A stretch of 64,000 nt of DNA. Source: Pegoplata infirma. Lineage: Eukaryota > Arthropoda > Insecta > Diptera > Anthomyiidae. Location of the stretch: contig OY992537.1 in the NCBI GenBank assembly GCA_963921195.1, positions 178,391,021 through 178,455,020 on the forward strand, read 5' to 3'. This document shows positions 54,323 to 64,000 of this stretch, piece after piece. Position numbers and translations under genes: made by a program. The notes below the pieces were generated by a model. It was given only the letters and a program-made list of their open reading frames with translations, searched no databases and had not been told where the DNA came from. Position 1 is the first letter of the stretch. Each line of letters starts with the position of its first letter.

Positions 54323-57196
54323 GGGTCATTATTAGTGAAATCAATCATGAATATTTTTGACCCCCTCCGATATTGATGAAATTTGGCTAAGTTCTTACAC
54401 TACGTAAAAAACTAACAAATGCAAATTTTCAGCCCTCTAAGTCAACAGGGGCCGAAAATACGGAAGGTCAAAATTTCCCCCAAAATCTCCCAGTCGCGAC
54501 ACGTTACACCGTAAAAACTTAATATCGTTGGTTCTATTATAGCTAGAAAGACCATTTTTGGTTTGTTTTGAAGCTCATAATATGCTCTACAAGACCTACC
54601 ATAACCAAAAAATTTTCGAAAAAAAATGAGGGAGGAGAAAATGGGGAGGATGGTATCCCCCGATTTTTTTTTTACTTGACAATCTTATAGAGAAAGTCCT
54701 AAAGAATATATTCTAAAATTTTCAAGTTGGGACAACAATGGGATCACTCAAAATCAAAATTTTTCACAATTTCCCCTAAAATCTCCAAATCGCAACACTC
54801 TCCCAATAAACACAAGAACGATATGATAGCGTAAACGTTATTACCTATATGATACTTTAAGCGACTCCTGAAAAAAAATCAAACAAATATTGGAATATTT
54901 GAATTTGAAATAAACTTCAAAAATTTTCAATAAATTATTTTTTGTTTTTAAAATATTGTAAAATAGAAAAAAAAATTGTTGCAATAATAACAAAATTAAA
55001 ATTGGTTAAAAAAATAGTGCGGTTATTAAATTTAGCAATCCAACTACTAAAGGACAAAAGGAAAAAACTGTAAGTACGTGTTTTTAAAACATTTTTCAAT
55101 ATAATGCTGCGGCCATGCTCAAATTAAATTCATCTTTCTTTTCAGACAATTAATTTAAGCAGAATTAATGCCGCATCTCACAAGGAGTGTGTCTTTAAAT
55201 TATAGCGGTCCCTCATGATGAATACAGCAGCAAAATGATTGTTGGAATGGTAAAAATTGTTTCTAAGATTTATCCTGAAATGAAGCTAAATGAGTTATAA
55301 TAATTAATATTAACTATGTTGAATTAATCTTTGTACAATTAATCACAATATTTTTTATTAAAAATAAAAATACATTGTTTGTTAGCTTAAACAGCTAATT
55401 TATTTCTATAATTTTCTTAAAATTTCAGTTTTTCATAATTTCATATAGAAAATATAGTTGCTAATATCATAAATAATATCGCAAAAAATATCGCGAATGA
55501 TATCATAATCGCCTGGAAAAACGATATATTTTCGATACTAAACTGGACTAAGGCGATTCTACTATCGTTCTACCGATAGCGAAAACGGTATCACTTTTTC
55601 ATTGGAAAACGATATCATAAGGAAAGGTACACTTTAGAACGAAAACACTATCGTTTTCGTATTACTTATGATAATCACTTATGATAATGAATATCACCTA
55701 GGTGATATTGCTTCGATATCATAACGGTATCGTTTGGTTTATTGGGTCTTGAACCTTAAAATTTTAATATCATATGTACCATTGTAGCTACATAGTCCAT
55801 TTTTGTTTGTTTTAAAGCTTATAGTACGCTCTACAATACCTACCTCAACCAAAAAATTTTAGAAAAAAAGGAAGGGTGCCCCCCTTATTTAAAAGTCGTG
55901 GCAAAGGGTGGAGGAAATGGGGGAAAAGTATCCCCCGATTTTTTTTTTACTTGGTATTCTCAAAGTGCAAGTCCTAATGAACATATCCTAAAGTTTTTAT
56001 GTTGGGACAACAATCAGATCGACCAAAATCAAAATTTTTCACAATTTCCCCCAAAATCTCCAAATCGCGACACCCTTGCACATTACAAATTTAATATCGT
56101 GGACTGTATTGTAGCTACAGAGTCCATTTTTGGTTTGTTTTAAAGCTCTAATATGCTCTACAATATTACTATCACAAAAAAAAAAAATAAAAAAAAATAG
56201 GGGTGCCTCTTGTATTAAAAGATCGTGGCAAGGGGTGGGGGAAATCGGGGGATAGTATCCCCCAATTTTTTTTTTACCTTGTTTTTTTTTTTAAATAGCA
56301 AGTTCTAGAGAGCATATCCTGAAATTTGTATCTTGGGACTCCAATGGGAGGCGCAAGAATGTCGCGATTTGTTGATTTTGGGGGAAAATTTTGAAAAATT
56401 TTGATTTTGGTCGATTCCATTGTTGTCCCAACATAAAAAATTTAGGATATGCTCATTAGGACTTTCGCTTTGAGAATACCAATTAAAAAAAAAATTGGGG
56501 GATACTTTCCCCCCATTTCCTCCCCCCTTTGCCACGACCTTCAAATAAGGGGGGCACCAATTCCTTTTTTTGGAAAATTTTTTGGTTTTGGTATGTCTTG
56601 TAGAGCGTATTATAAGCTTTAAAACAAAAACAATGGGCTCTGTAGCTACAATAGCACTTATGATATTAAATTTTTAAGGTTAAAGAGTGTTGCGATTTGG
56701 AGATTTTGGGGAAAAATTTTGATTTTGAACGATCCCATTGTTGTCCCAACTTAAAAATTTTAGAATATATTTTTTAGGACTTTTTCTATAAGATTATCAA
56801 GTAAAAAAAAAAATCGGGGGATACCATCCTCCCCATTTTCTCCTCCGTATATCACGACCTTAAAATAAGGGAGGTAACCCTTATTTTTTTCGAAAATTTT
56901 TTGCTTATGGTAGGTCTTGTAGAGCATATTATCAGCTTCAAAACAAACCAAAAATGGGCTTTCTAGCTATAATAGAACCAACGATATTAAGTTTTTACGT
57001 TGCAAAGTGTCGCGACTGGGAGATTTTGGGGGAAATTTTGACCCTCCGTATTTTCGCCCACTGTTAACTTAGAGGGCTAAAAATAAGTGTGCGTTAGTTT
57101 ATCACTTAGTGTTACAACTAAACCAAATTTCATCAAAATCGGAGGGGGTCACGAAAATTTTTAGCTATTTTTGATTGATTTCACTAAGACTGACCC
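54323..57196. mobile_element. Large foldback element with reiterated arms (ATTA TSD)
   Basis: Ends GGGTCATTATTAGTGAAATC and complement, TSD ATTA (54319-54322, 57197-57200). Each arm contains a block with CCCCCAAAATCTCCxAGTCGCGACAC and ATGCTCTACAAGACCTACC. The block occurs five times: plus orientation near 54480, 55745 and 56075, minus near 56380 and 56690. The centre 54810-55740 is unrelated, with a TATCACCTAGGTGATA palindrome at 55690. Open frames at 55898-56143 and 56305-56544 encode the same GGxGGKVSPxFFFxWYSQS peptide because they are inverted copies of the block. Confidence 0.85.
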
Positions 57197-57686
57197 ATTA
57201 TCGAATTTGTTATTAATGAAGTTTACAAGTTTTGGAGCCTTTTTGACGCGGTTTAGCTCACGATAGATTATCGCTAGAATCCAAATATTTTGGGAATCAT
57301 CGTAAAATATGTAAAAAATTAATTTTCAGTGGGGTACAACTTTAATATAAGTTGTAATACATGTCCGTCAACAAGTTATACAACGATACTACAAGTCTAT
57401 GCCCGCTTTTACAAAAAGAAAATTCAGTAAGAGTATTAACAGAACAAGCACGGCGCTACATTTTCCATACGATTTGCCAGTAATAACCAGTGACCGCCGC
57501 GAAATAAAATTTGTTTTAATTTTTAAAAATAAAAAATATTGATCATGCTTTTAAAAATAAAGAGGACAAAGAGGACAGAATTTGAAAAAAGAGTACAGAA
57601 AGAGGACACAAATTTTATAGAGTACAACCAGTTAAAATAGAGTATTGTCCTCTAAAAAAGAGTACGTATGGTCACCTTAAATTTAA

Positions 57687-58838
57687 GCGACATTTTTGTT
57701 ATAGAAAATGCCTTAGACACTAAATCATATTGCCAATAGAAAACGTTCCTCGGGAAAATTTACTTTGAAAAAATGATTCTATGAACAGAATTATAAAAAC
57801 TTTTCCAAGAGAAAATACTCCGATTGTAAAACATTTTCCTAGAATCTGAGATATTTCTTCTATAGAAAAAGTCTACAACATTTGCTGAAATTCTGAAACA
57901 TTCTACGCAAAAATCTTAGATTCTGAGAAAATGTTCACCTTTCTATAAGAAAAATGATTCAGATTCTGCGACTTTTTTAATAGAAAATCGAAAAAGTTCC
58001 AAAATTCTAAAACATTTTCCGTAAAGAAAAACTCTCGGATTCTAAAAAAAATTCCTACAGAAAAAGTCTCAGATTCTTATAAATTTTTCCTATAGCAAGT
58101 CTCAGATACTGAAACAATTTTCTTATAGAAAGTCTCAGATTCTGTGGCATTTTTCTTAAATAAAAAGTCCGTAAAGAAAAACTCTCGGATTCTAAAAAAA
58201 AAATCCTGCAGAAAAAGTATCAGATTCTTATACATTTATCCTTTAGCAAAAGTCTCAGATTATGAAACAATTTTCCTATAGAAAGTCTCAGATTCTGAGA
58301 CATTTTTCTTATAGAAAAAGTCACAGATTCTCAGACATTTTTTCTATAGAAAAAGTCTCAGATTCTTAAACATTTTTTCTATAAAAAAAAAAGTCTTAGA
58401 TTCATAGAAATTTACCCTATAGAAAATTCTCAGATTCCATAGAAAATACTCAGATTCTAAGACAATTTTCTTATAGAAAAAGTTTCAGATTCTAAGAAAT
58501 TTTTACAACAGAAAAATCTTAGATTTTGGGAATTTTTCTATACAAAATTCAGATTCAGAGACATTGTTCAGATTCTGAAACATTTTCATATAGAAAAGCC
58601 TCAGATTCTGAGACATTTTTCATAAAAACAAAATTTTGAATTCTGGCACATTTTTCCTAAAGAAAAAGTGCGACATTTTTCCTATAGAAAAATCTCAGAT
58701 TATAAGACATTTTTCCTATAAGAAAAATCTAAGCGTTTAAAAAATATTTAAAAAAAAATTAAAATAGCAAAAGGCTCCGATTTTGGACTCCGATTTTGAG
58801 ACATAGAAAAAGCCTCTTTTCCTGAGACATTTTTTACA
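57687..58838 (+). repeat. 33-36 bp palindromic satellite array (hAT C)
   Basis: About 33 degenerate units, with a short internal duplication around CTCTCGGATTCTAAAAAAA (58030 and 58172). Confidence 0.9.
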
Positions 58839-58957
58839 TAAGGAGTGAGATCATAAAAATGTTAACACACATAAAGTTAAATAAAAAACAGACTACTGAA
58901 TTTTAAGACTTCAAACCAAATTTTTATTAAATAAAATTTAATACAAAATCATAACAA

Positions 58958-59633
58958 ACAAGTGAGAGTGCTAAATTCGGCTGTGCCGAATCTTTGATAC
59001 CCTCCAACATGTTCAAATGCATTAAAAAAAATCAGAGGCGTTTTGGGGGGAGGGGGCTCTGTGGGGGTGCTGGGGGATACCTTCCCCAACGCGATAAATG
59101 TTTACTAAATTATTTATTATGCCTTTTGAACTTTAGTTATACCATTTTCTCATAATTTTTATGTTTTTTTTTTAATCCACGCCCACAAAAGGGGGCGGGA
59201 CAAACAAAAATATTTTGTAGCCCCCCCGGGGTCTAAGTGTATGACTTTTAACTCCCTCTGACATAAAAAGATTTCATTTGTTTAACAAAAATGTAAAAAA
59301 AGCTGTAAAAAATGGCGTTTTTAAAGAGGTTTTTTAGTTCTTTAAGGGGGAAGTTTTTTGCCCCTTATCCGATTTTACCCATTTCCGAACTTAGCCGGCC
59401 TATGACCAAAAGACACATTCTTGCCAATTTTCAGGAGTCTAGCTCTCTTATTTTGGACTGAATCGTGTTTTATACAGACGGACGGACGGACGGACATTCA
59501 TAGAATGACTTATAATCGATCATAGATCAATAATATATATACTTTATGGGGTCCCCGACCGATATTTCTATGCGTTACAAACGGAATAACAAAGTGAGTA
59601 TACCCCCATACTGTGGTTGGAGGGTATAAAAAA
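58958..59633 (+). mobile_element. mini-me copy, complete, inside the DD37E transposon
   Basis: ACAAGTGAGAG, hairpin ATTCGGCTGTGCCGAAT, GATACCCTCC; body with CACGCCCACAAAAGGGGGCG; ACGGACGGACGGACGGACAT; core and TATATATACTTTATGGGG; end TGGTTGGAGGGTATAAAAA. It is the youngest-looking mini-me here, inserted after the transposon was. Confidence 0.92.
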
Positions 59634-59645
59634 CCGCATGGAACT

Positions 59646-60624
59646 CTAACCACTACGAACAAAGTTATCCACTTTTTCCGGAAACCCTCCCATTAAGGCT
59701 TTTATGGTAGTTTCTGTCACCTTTTTAGAGCAGGTGGTCCATCTACGTTTGAAATCTTGCATGTCCTGGGAGACCTTTTTTGTGCCCTTTAATTCTTTTT
59801 TAACAAGATCCCAATATCTCTCCACTGGCCTGAGCTCCGGGCAGTTTGGTGGATTTGCCTCTCTTGGTACAAAAACCACATTATTATCATTATACCACTC
59901 CAGCGCTTTCTTGCTGTAGTGACAAGATGCTAAATCGGGCCAAAAGTAAGTGGATACATTGTGCTGACTCAAGAACGGAAGAAGTCTCTTCTGCAAACAC
60001 TCCTTGATATAAATTTCGCTGTTTATAGAGCCAGATGTCACAAATGACTGGCTTCTTTGGCCGCAGCTACATATGGCTTGCCATACTAGGAATTTTTTGG
60101 GGAATTTCGTTTGCTTTTTTGACCGAAATTTTTCCGCAACATTTCCTCGAACATCGGAAACATAAAATTCTTGACCAGGGAGCTGCGCAAAATCAGCCAG
60201 GACATAAGTTTCGTCGTCCATTACACAACAGTTGTATTTTTTTATAAAATTTGATTTCAATTTTCTAGCTCTGGTTTTGGCCTCCAAATTTTTAAAAGCG
60301 TTTCTATCGGGAACTTTTTGAACTTTGTAGGACTTTAGTCCCGCCTTACGTTTCACTTTACGTACAAAAAAGTCTGAGCATTGGGCTAACCGAGCTGTTT
60401 TTCTGCCAGATGTGTTAGGAGCTCTCTTAAGGATGCTTTTAACTTTATATGCCTTACCAATGTTACGATAACCAGTCGTTGTTCCTGTTCCCGTACCTTT
60501 TTACCACTTTTGAAACTGTTTGGCGGCATACATTAGTTTCTTTGGCAATTTTTTTGTATGTCCATGTTTGGTTTTGTTGAAAATATTTAATTATTTTTGA
60601 ACGCACTTTTCTTTCATCGTCCAT
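59646..60624 (-). pseudogene. DD37E transposase, one frameshift
   Basis: Transposase that would bind the terminal repeats and cut and paste at TA. ATG at 60624; the N-terminus MDDERKVRSKII... with TYKKIAKETNVCRQTVSKVV is a helix-turn-helix. A frameshift in the A/G run near 60505 ends this frame at WLS; the protein resumes in another frame (TTTGYRNIGKAYKVKSILK) and runs without stops to 59646. Catalytic residues are visible: Asp in CCVMDDETYV, Asp in FWPDLASCHY, and Glu in ELRPVERYW, with 37 residues between the last two. The linking segment RKTARLAQCSDFFVRKVKR lies upstream of residue K of the long frame. About 320 residues in all, normal for the family. Only the frameshift prevents an intact reading. 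Confidence 0.93.
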
Positions 60625-60779
60625 TGTGTAAAAAATTGCAAATTAAAACTCATGATGTAAATTAATTTATTAACTGACATATTTTTAAAATGTAAACTGC
60701 CGAAAAAAAAAATTTGGAAGCTTTACACCAAAGTTGTAGGCAAAAATGTGTGTTAACATTTTTATGATCTCACTCCTTA

Positions 60780-61200
60780 GAAAAAAAAATTTTAGATTCT
60801 GGGACATTTTCCTTTAGAAATAGTCTTAGATTCTTACAAAAAGTCGCATATTTTAAGACATTATGTCACTAGAAAAAGTCTTAGATTCTGAGATATTTTC
60901 TTCTAGAAAGTCTTAGATTCTGAAACATTTTTCTTATAGAAAAGTCAAGATTCTGAGACATTTTTCTTAAAGAAATAGTGTCATTTTGAGACATTTTCTA
61001 AATGACAATGGTTCTTAGACATTTTTATTAGAACCTTAGGTTGAAAAGATTTAAACTCCGGGAAAAAAAATTTCAGATTTTAAAAAATTTTTTGGCAGAA
61101 AAATTTTTAGAGTCAAAAAATTTCCTTCTGAAAAATTTTTAGATTTGAAACATTTTCTTCAGAAATTTTTTAGATTTTTAAATGTTTTTTGAATTTTTTA
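60780..61200 (+). repeat. 33-36 bp palindromic satellite array (hAT C, right part)
   Basis: About ten degenerate units, continuing from 58838 across the DD37E transposon, ending in the conserved AAGTTTTTAAGCATTGTACTTG segment shared with the right ends of hAT A (25320) and the composite (47850). Confidence 0.9.
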
Positions 61201-61280
61201 AGAAGTTTTTAAGCATTGTACTTGTTTTTTAATACTAAATTTTGAAATTTGTGAAACCTGTATACGCCACTGGATACTAT

Positions 61281-62555
61281 CGATAGTACCATCGATAGTT
61301 TTGCAGCTCTAGTCCAAGGAAACAAAAAACTTTCATCTAAAAGCAATATAAGTTTATGTGAAAATAATGAGTTAAAAAAAAAAATATTCAATTAAATAAA
61401 ATAACATTTACAACACAAATAAGAATTTCATTTTAATATATAAAATTGCATGAATATACAAAACAAAAAGAGTATGATTAACAAAAATACGAATAGAACC
61501 AACAACAAGTAAAAAAGTTAAATTCGGCCGTGCCGAATTTTAAATACCCTCCATATGTATCCCAGTATTTATAAATTAATACGATTTTCTAATGCACGTT
61601 CTTTAAAAATTTAATATCAATGGCACAGATTAATACAGACTCGACAATTATAACAAGTGTCAAAAAAGTAGTCTTTAACCATATGGTTATTTTTTTTAAA
61701 TTATTCTACTAATTAGGTTAGAGAGAGAAAACCAATATAACACGCCATACGAAAAAAAAGGTAGAACGGCTTTTATTGTTTTACTCACTTCTAACTAGTA
61801 GAAAGTGTTGCCATGCTTTAAACCAGCTAAAAACCGATCTGTATCTTCTAAAATCGCTAAGTTTTTACCCATTTTTGTTTTACAACTCTACTGTCTAGTC
61901 TGTATATAGTCTGTGTCTATGGTGTTTAGAAAATATTTTTTTTGCCTATTTCCAGGGCTGGAAAATCTCTAAACACCGTTTCTGTTAAAATAGCGTGTTT
62001 TTTTTTTAAATTTATATGAATATGTATATCAAAATTGCTACACTCCAAAAATTATAACGGTAGATTCCACTACAAAAGACAGTTAAAACAACTACATTTG
62101 TTGATGTTTAGATGTCTACGTTGTTGTTTTTAACTATTAATTAAAACGTCTCCCTATTGTCACCCGCGGATCTTTATGGAATTGGTTTTATTTTGTAGAT
62201 CAGAAAAAATAAAGGGACACATATTTTTTTTAGCGGCCCAAATTCATATTTAGGGGGTAAAAAGGAGGGGGAACCCAAGGCAATTTTTAAGTTTTTAATT
62301 CAATTCCATTTTTATGAGGACAATTGCGGAAAAACGCTTTCCGCTCCAATTTGTTAACATTCATCAAAACAAAAAAAAAAAAAAAAAAACGAAACGAAAT
62401 GTTAACTTCCATTAATTTCTCAATTTAATTTAGCATCGTTTGGGCGGCCGTGAACTTAACAAGATTGAGAAAAATATTTTTTCAACAAGATTGTTTCATT
62501 TCAAACCATTCCCATATAACAGCTGTTTACATTTTATATTTCTGCCTGATAACAT
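61281..62555. other. Unassigned sequence with mini-me 5' fragment
   Basis: 61508-61560 is a mini-me 5' end (ACAAGTAAAAAAG, hairpin AATTCGGCCGTGCCGAATT, ATACCCTCC) without its body. 62155-62250 contains the reverse complement of the GGGCCGCTAAAAAAAATA segment of 20457. 62363-62385 is an A-run. No gene recognised. Confidence 0.5.
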
Positions 62556-62597
62556 TTTGTGTATACATACACATACATACATACATATGTATATGAG
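62556..62597 (+). repeat. (CATA)n microsatellite
   Basis: GTGTATACATACACATACATACATACATATGTATATG; a related TACATACATATGTATGTATT run lies at 20712. Confidence 0.85.
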
Positions 62598-62626
62598 ATT
62601 TAAAAAATTAGTTTTATTTACAAGAA

Positions 62627-64000
62627 TTCGTCACAAAAAAGTTTTTCTTTGTAATGCTCCAAAATTTCATACAAATCAAAAACCATACTAGGAACTAATT
62701 TCGAATTTGTTCAAAATGTCTAATATAGTGGGATGGCGACCTCCAGAGTCATATTTACGTTGAACAGATTTCAATTTTTTAGTAAAGAGCAACATTTTTA
62801 AAAAAATTCTCACAAAAGTCTTTCTTTGTAATGCTCCAAAATTTCATACAATCCAAGACCATACTAGAAACTAATTTCGAATTTGTTCAAAATGTCTAAT
62901 ATAGTGGGATGGCGACCTCCAGAGTCATATTTACGTTGAACAGATTTCAATTTTTTAGTAAAGAGCAACATTTTTAAAAAAATTCTCACAAAAAAGTCTT
63001 TCTTTGTAATGCTCCAAAATTTCATACAATCCAAGACCATACTAGGAACTAATTTCGAATTTGTTCAAAATGTCTAATATAGTGGGATGGCGACCTCCAG
63101 AGTCATATTTACGTTGAACAGATTTTAATTTTTTAGTAAAGAGCAACATTTTTAAAAAAATTCTCACAAAAAAGTCTTTCTTTGTAATGCTCCAAAATTT
63201 CATACAATCCAAGACCATACTAGGAACTAATTTCGAATTTGTTCAAAATGTATAATATAGTGGGATGGCGACCTCCAGAGTCATATTTACGTTGAACAGA
63301 TTTCAATTTTTTAGTAAAGAGCAACATTTTTAAAAAAATTCTCACAAAAAAGTCTTTCTTTGTAATGCTCCAAAATTTCATACAATCCAAGACCATACTA
63401 GGAACTAATTTCGAATTTGTTCAAAATGTCTAATATAGTGGGATGGCGACCTCCAGAGTCATATTTACGTTGAACAGATTTTAATTTTTTAGTAAAGAGC
63501 AACATTTTTAAAAAAATTCTCACAAAAAAGACTTTCTTTGTAATGCTCCAAAATTTCATACAATCCAAGACCATACTAGGAACTAATTTCGAATTTGTTC
63601 AAAATGTCTAATATAGTGGGATGGCGACCTCCAGAGTCATATTTACGTTGAACAGATTTTAATTTTTTAGTAAAGAGCAACATTTTTAAAAAAATTCTCA
63701 CAAAAAAGTCTTTCTTTGTAATGCTCCAAAATTTCATACAATCCAAGACCATACTAGGAACTAATTTCGAATTTGTTCAAAATGTCTAATATAGTGGGAT
63801 GGCGACCTCCAGAGTCATATTTACGTTGAACAGATTTCAATTTTTTAGTAAAGAGCAACATTTTTAAAAAAATTCTCACAAAAAAGTCTTTCTTTGTAAT
63901 GCTCCAAAATTTCATACAATCCAAGACCATACTAGGAACTAATTTCGAATTTGTTCAAAATGTCTAATATAGTGGGATGGCGACCTCCAGAGTCATATTT
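62627..64000 (+). repeat. 178-bp tandem satellite array, running off the window
   Basis: Monomer marker GGATGGCGACCTCCAGAG starts at 62731, 62907, 63085, 63263, 63441, 63619, 63797 and 63975: spacing 176 then six times 178. The first monomer (from about 62627) is the most diverged, as expected at an array edge; later ones differ by only a few bases (for example GTCTAATA/GTATAATA, GATTTCAATT/GATTTTAATT). The array continues beyond 64000. The length is close to one nucleosomal repeat. The single open frame at its start (62440-62691) is not a gene. Confidence 0.97.

Larger units (their letters stand above)
53159..57679. mobile_element. hAT-like element with TAAGGCGACCAG ends
   Basis: Ends TAAGGCGACCAG and ATGGTCACCTTA; AATTTAA flanks both sides (53152-53158, 57680-57686), a 7-bp match (7 of 8 if shifted). 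Subterminal AGAGGACA motifs repeat at 53190 and 57560-57650. Its insertion splits a satellite array, and it hosts an hAT and a foldback. Confidence 0.75.
58841..60777 (-). mobile_element. Tc1/mariner-superfamily DD37E transposon, 1.9 kb
   Basis: Perfect terminal inverted repeats of at least 30 bp beginning AGGAGTGAGATCATAAAAAT, flanked by TA (58839-58840, 60778-60779), inserted in satellite DNA. It encodes a frame-shifted transposase on the minus strand and carries a mini-me (58958-59633) between the gene's 3' end and the left terminus. Without the mini-me it would be about 1.26 kb, a usual size for the superfamily. The identical ends suggest recent activity. Confidence 0.95.
52011..61272. 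mobile_element. Satellite-bearing hAT C, 9.3 kb, deeply nested
   Basis: Ends CAGGGGCGTATCCAGG and CTGTATACGCCACTG with exact TSD GATACTAT (52003-52010, 61273-61280). Its own sequence is little more than the ends, the TCAGATGCTGATACATTTT segment and satellite blocks. The rest is inserted elements: Harbinger MITE, a CCCGAG MITE, the AAGG element with its own hAT and foldback, and a DD37E transposon holding a mini-me. No hAT transposase. Confidence 0.92.

Noticed and set aside
55898..56544. Two similar glycine-rich peptides (KGGGNGGKVSP) on opposite strands, suggesting a conserved gene pair
   Set aside because: They are inverted copies of the same foldback block, so the similarity is at DNA level; no start, stop or domain conservation supports coding.
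62627..64000. CRISPR-like regular array
   Set aside because: The whole 178-bp monomer is conserved, with no repeat/spacer alternation, and the sequence is eukaryotic: a satellite.

Overview
This window looks like host-gene-poor heterochromatin from a higher (brachyceran, probably calyptrate) fly. It is very AT-rich, shows no bacterial gene organisation, and is packed with nested transposable elements. The fly call is an inference. It rests on many copies of a mini-me/INE-1-like Helentron family (GTCC/GGAC microsatellite, then a conserved core, then a TATATATACTTTATGGGGTC stretch, as described for dipterans), on a DD37E mariner-like transposase of insect type, and on hAT-type MITEs. I found no intact host gene. 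One short exon-like stretch (358-474) and one more GC-rich island split by a transposon (about 17936-18264 with 22255-22450) are the only candidates for old single-copy sequence. Everything was read by eye: boundaries supported by target-site duplications (TSDs) are firm, the others approximate.

Layout. 1-11640: mini-me copies. One (2455-3014, ending at 10338-10366) is split by two long foldback elements that share an ATAT target (3015-4278 and 4283-8419) and by an hAT (8434-10337). These in turn hold further hATs, a Harbinger-type MITE and a tRNA-like SINE piece. 11934-15780: an hAT with 8-bp TSD, filled by a palindromic tRNA-like repeat, another foldback and MITEs. 16590-22975: mini-me fragments, a repeat also seen at 42.3 kb, and an hAT (18273-22246) carrying a 33-36 bp satellite. 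22976-27684: two head-to-tail MITE-like elements, the first split by a satellite-bearing hAT, the second by another element and a mini-me. 28335-30600: a 5'-truncated, decayed non-LTR retrotransposon on the minus strand. 31157-37040: an hAT MITE, two more long foldbacks and several MITEs. 37830-43080: four hATs or MITEs with clear TSDs, plus a tRNA-like sequence and a 73-bp palindrome. 43772-51503: a composite of two hAT-like elements that share one outer 8-bp TSD; inside are satellite arrays, a Penelope-like LTR cluster, and a 1.6-kb element with 4-bp TSD encoding a conserved but uncharacterised protein fragment. 52011-61272: a 9.3-kb hAT with 8-bp TSD, a nest at least four levels deep that includes a DD37E Tc1/mariner transposon. 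62627-64000: a 178-bp tandem satellite running off the window end.

The coding content is all of mobile origin: RT and RNase H pieces of the non-LTR element, the broken DD37E transposase, and the ORF in the 1.6-kb element. None looks able to drive transposition as it stands. The most noteworthy structures are (a) a coherent group of long foldback elements with 4-bp TSDs, (b) a satellite made of two short palindromes that sits inside several different hAT elements, (c) the composite hAT unit, and (d) the 1.6-kb element with an inverted copy of its own gene end.
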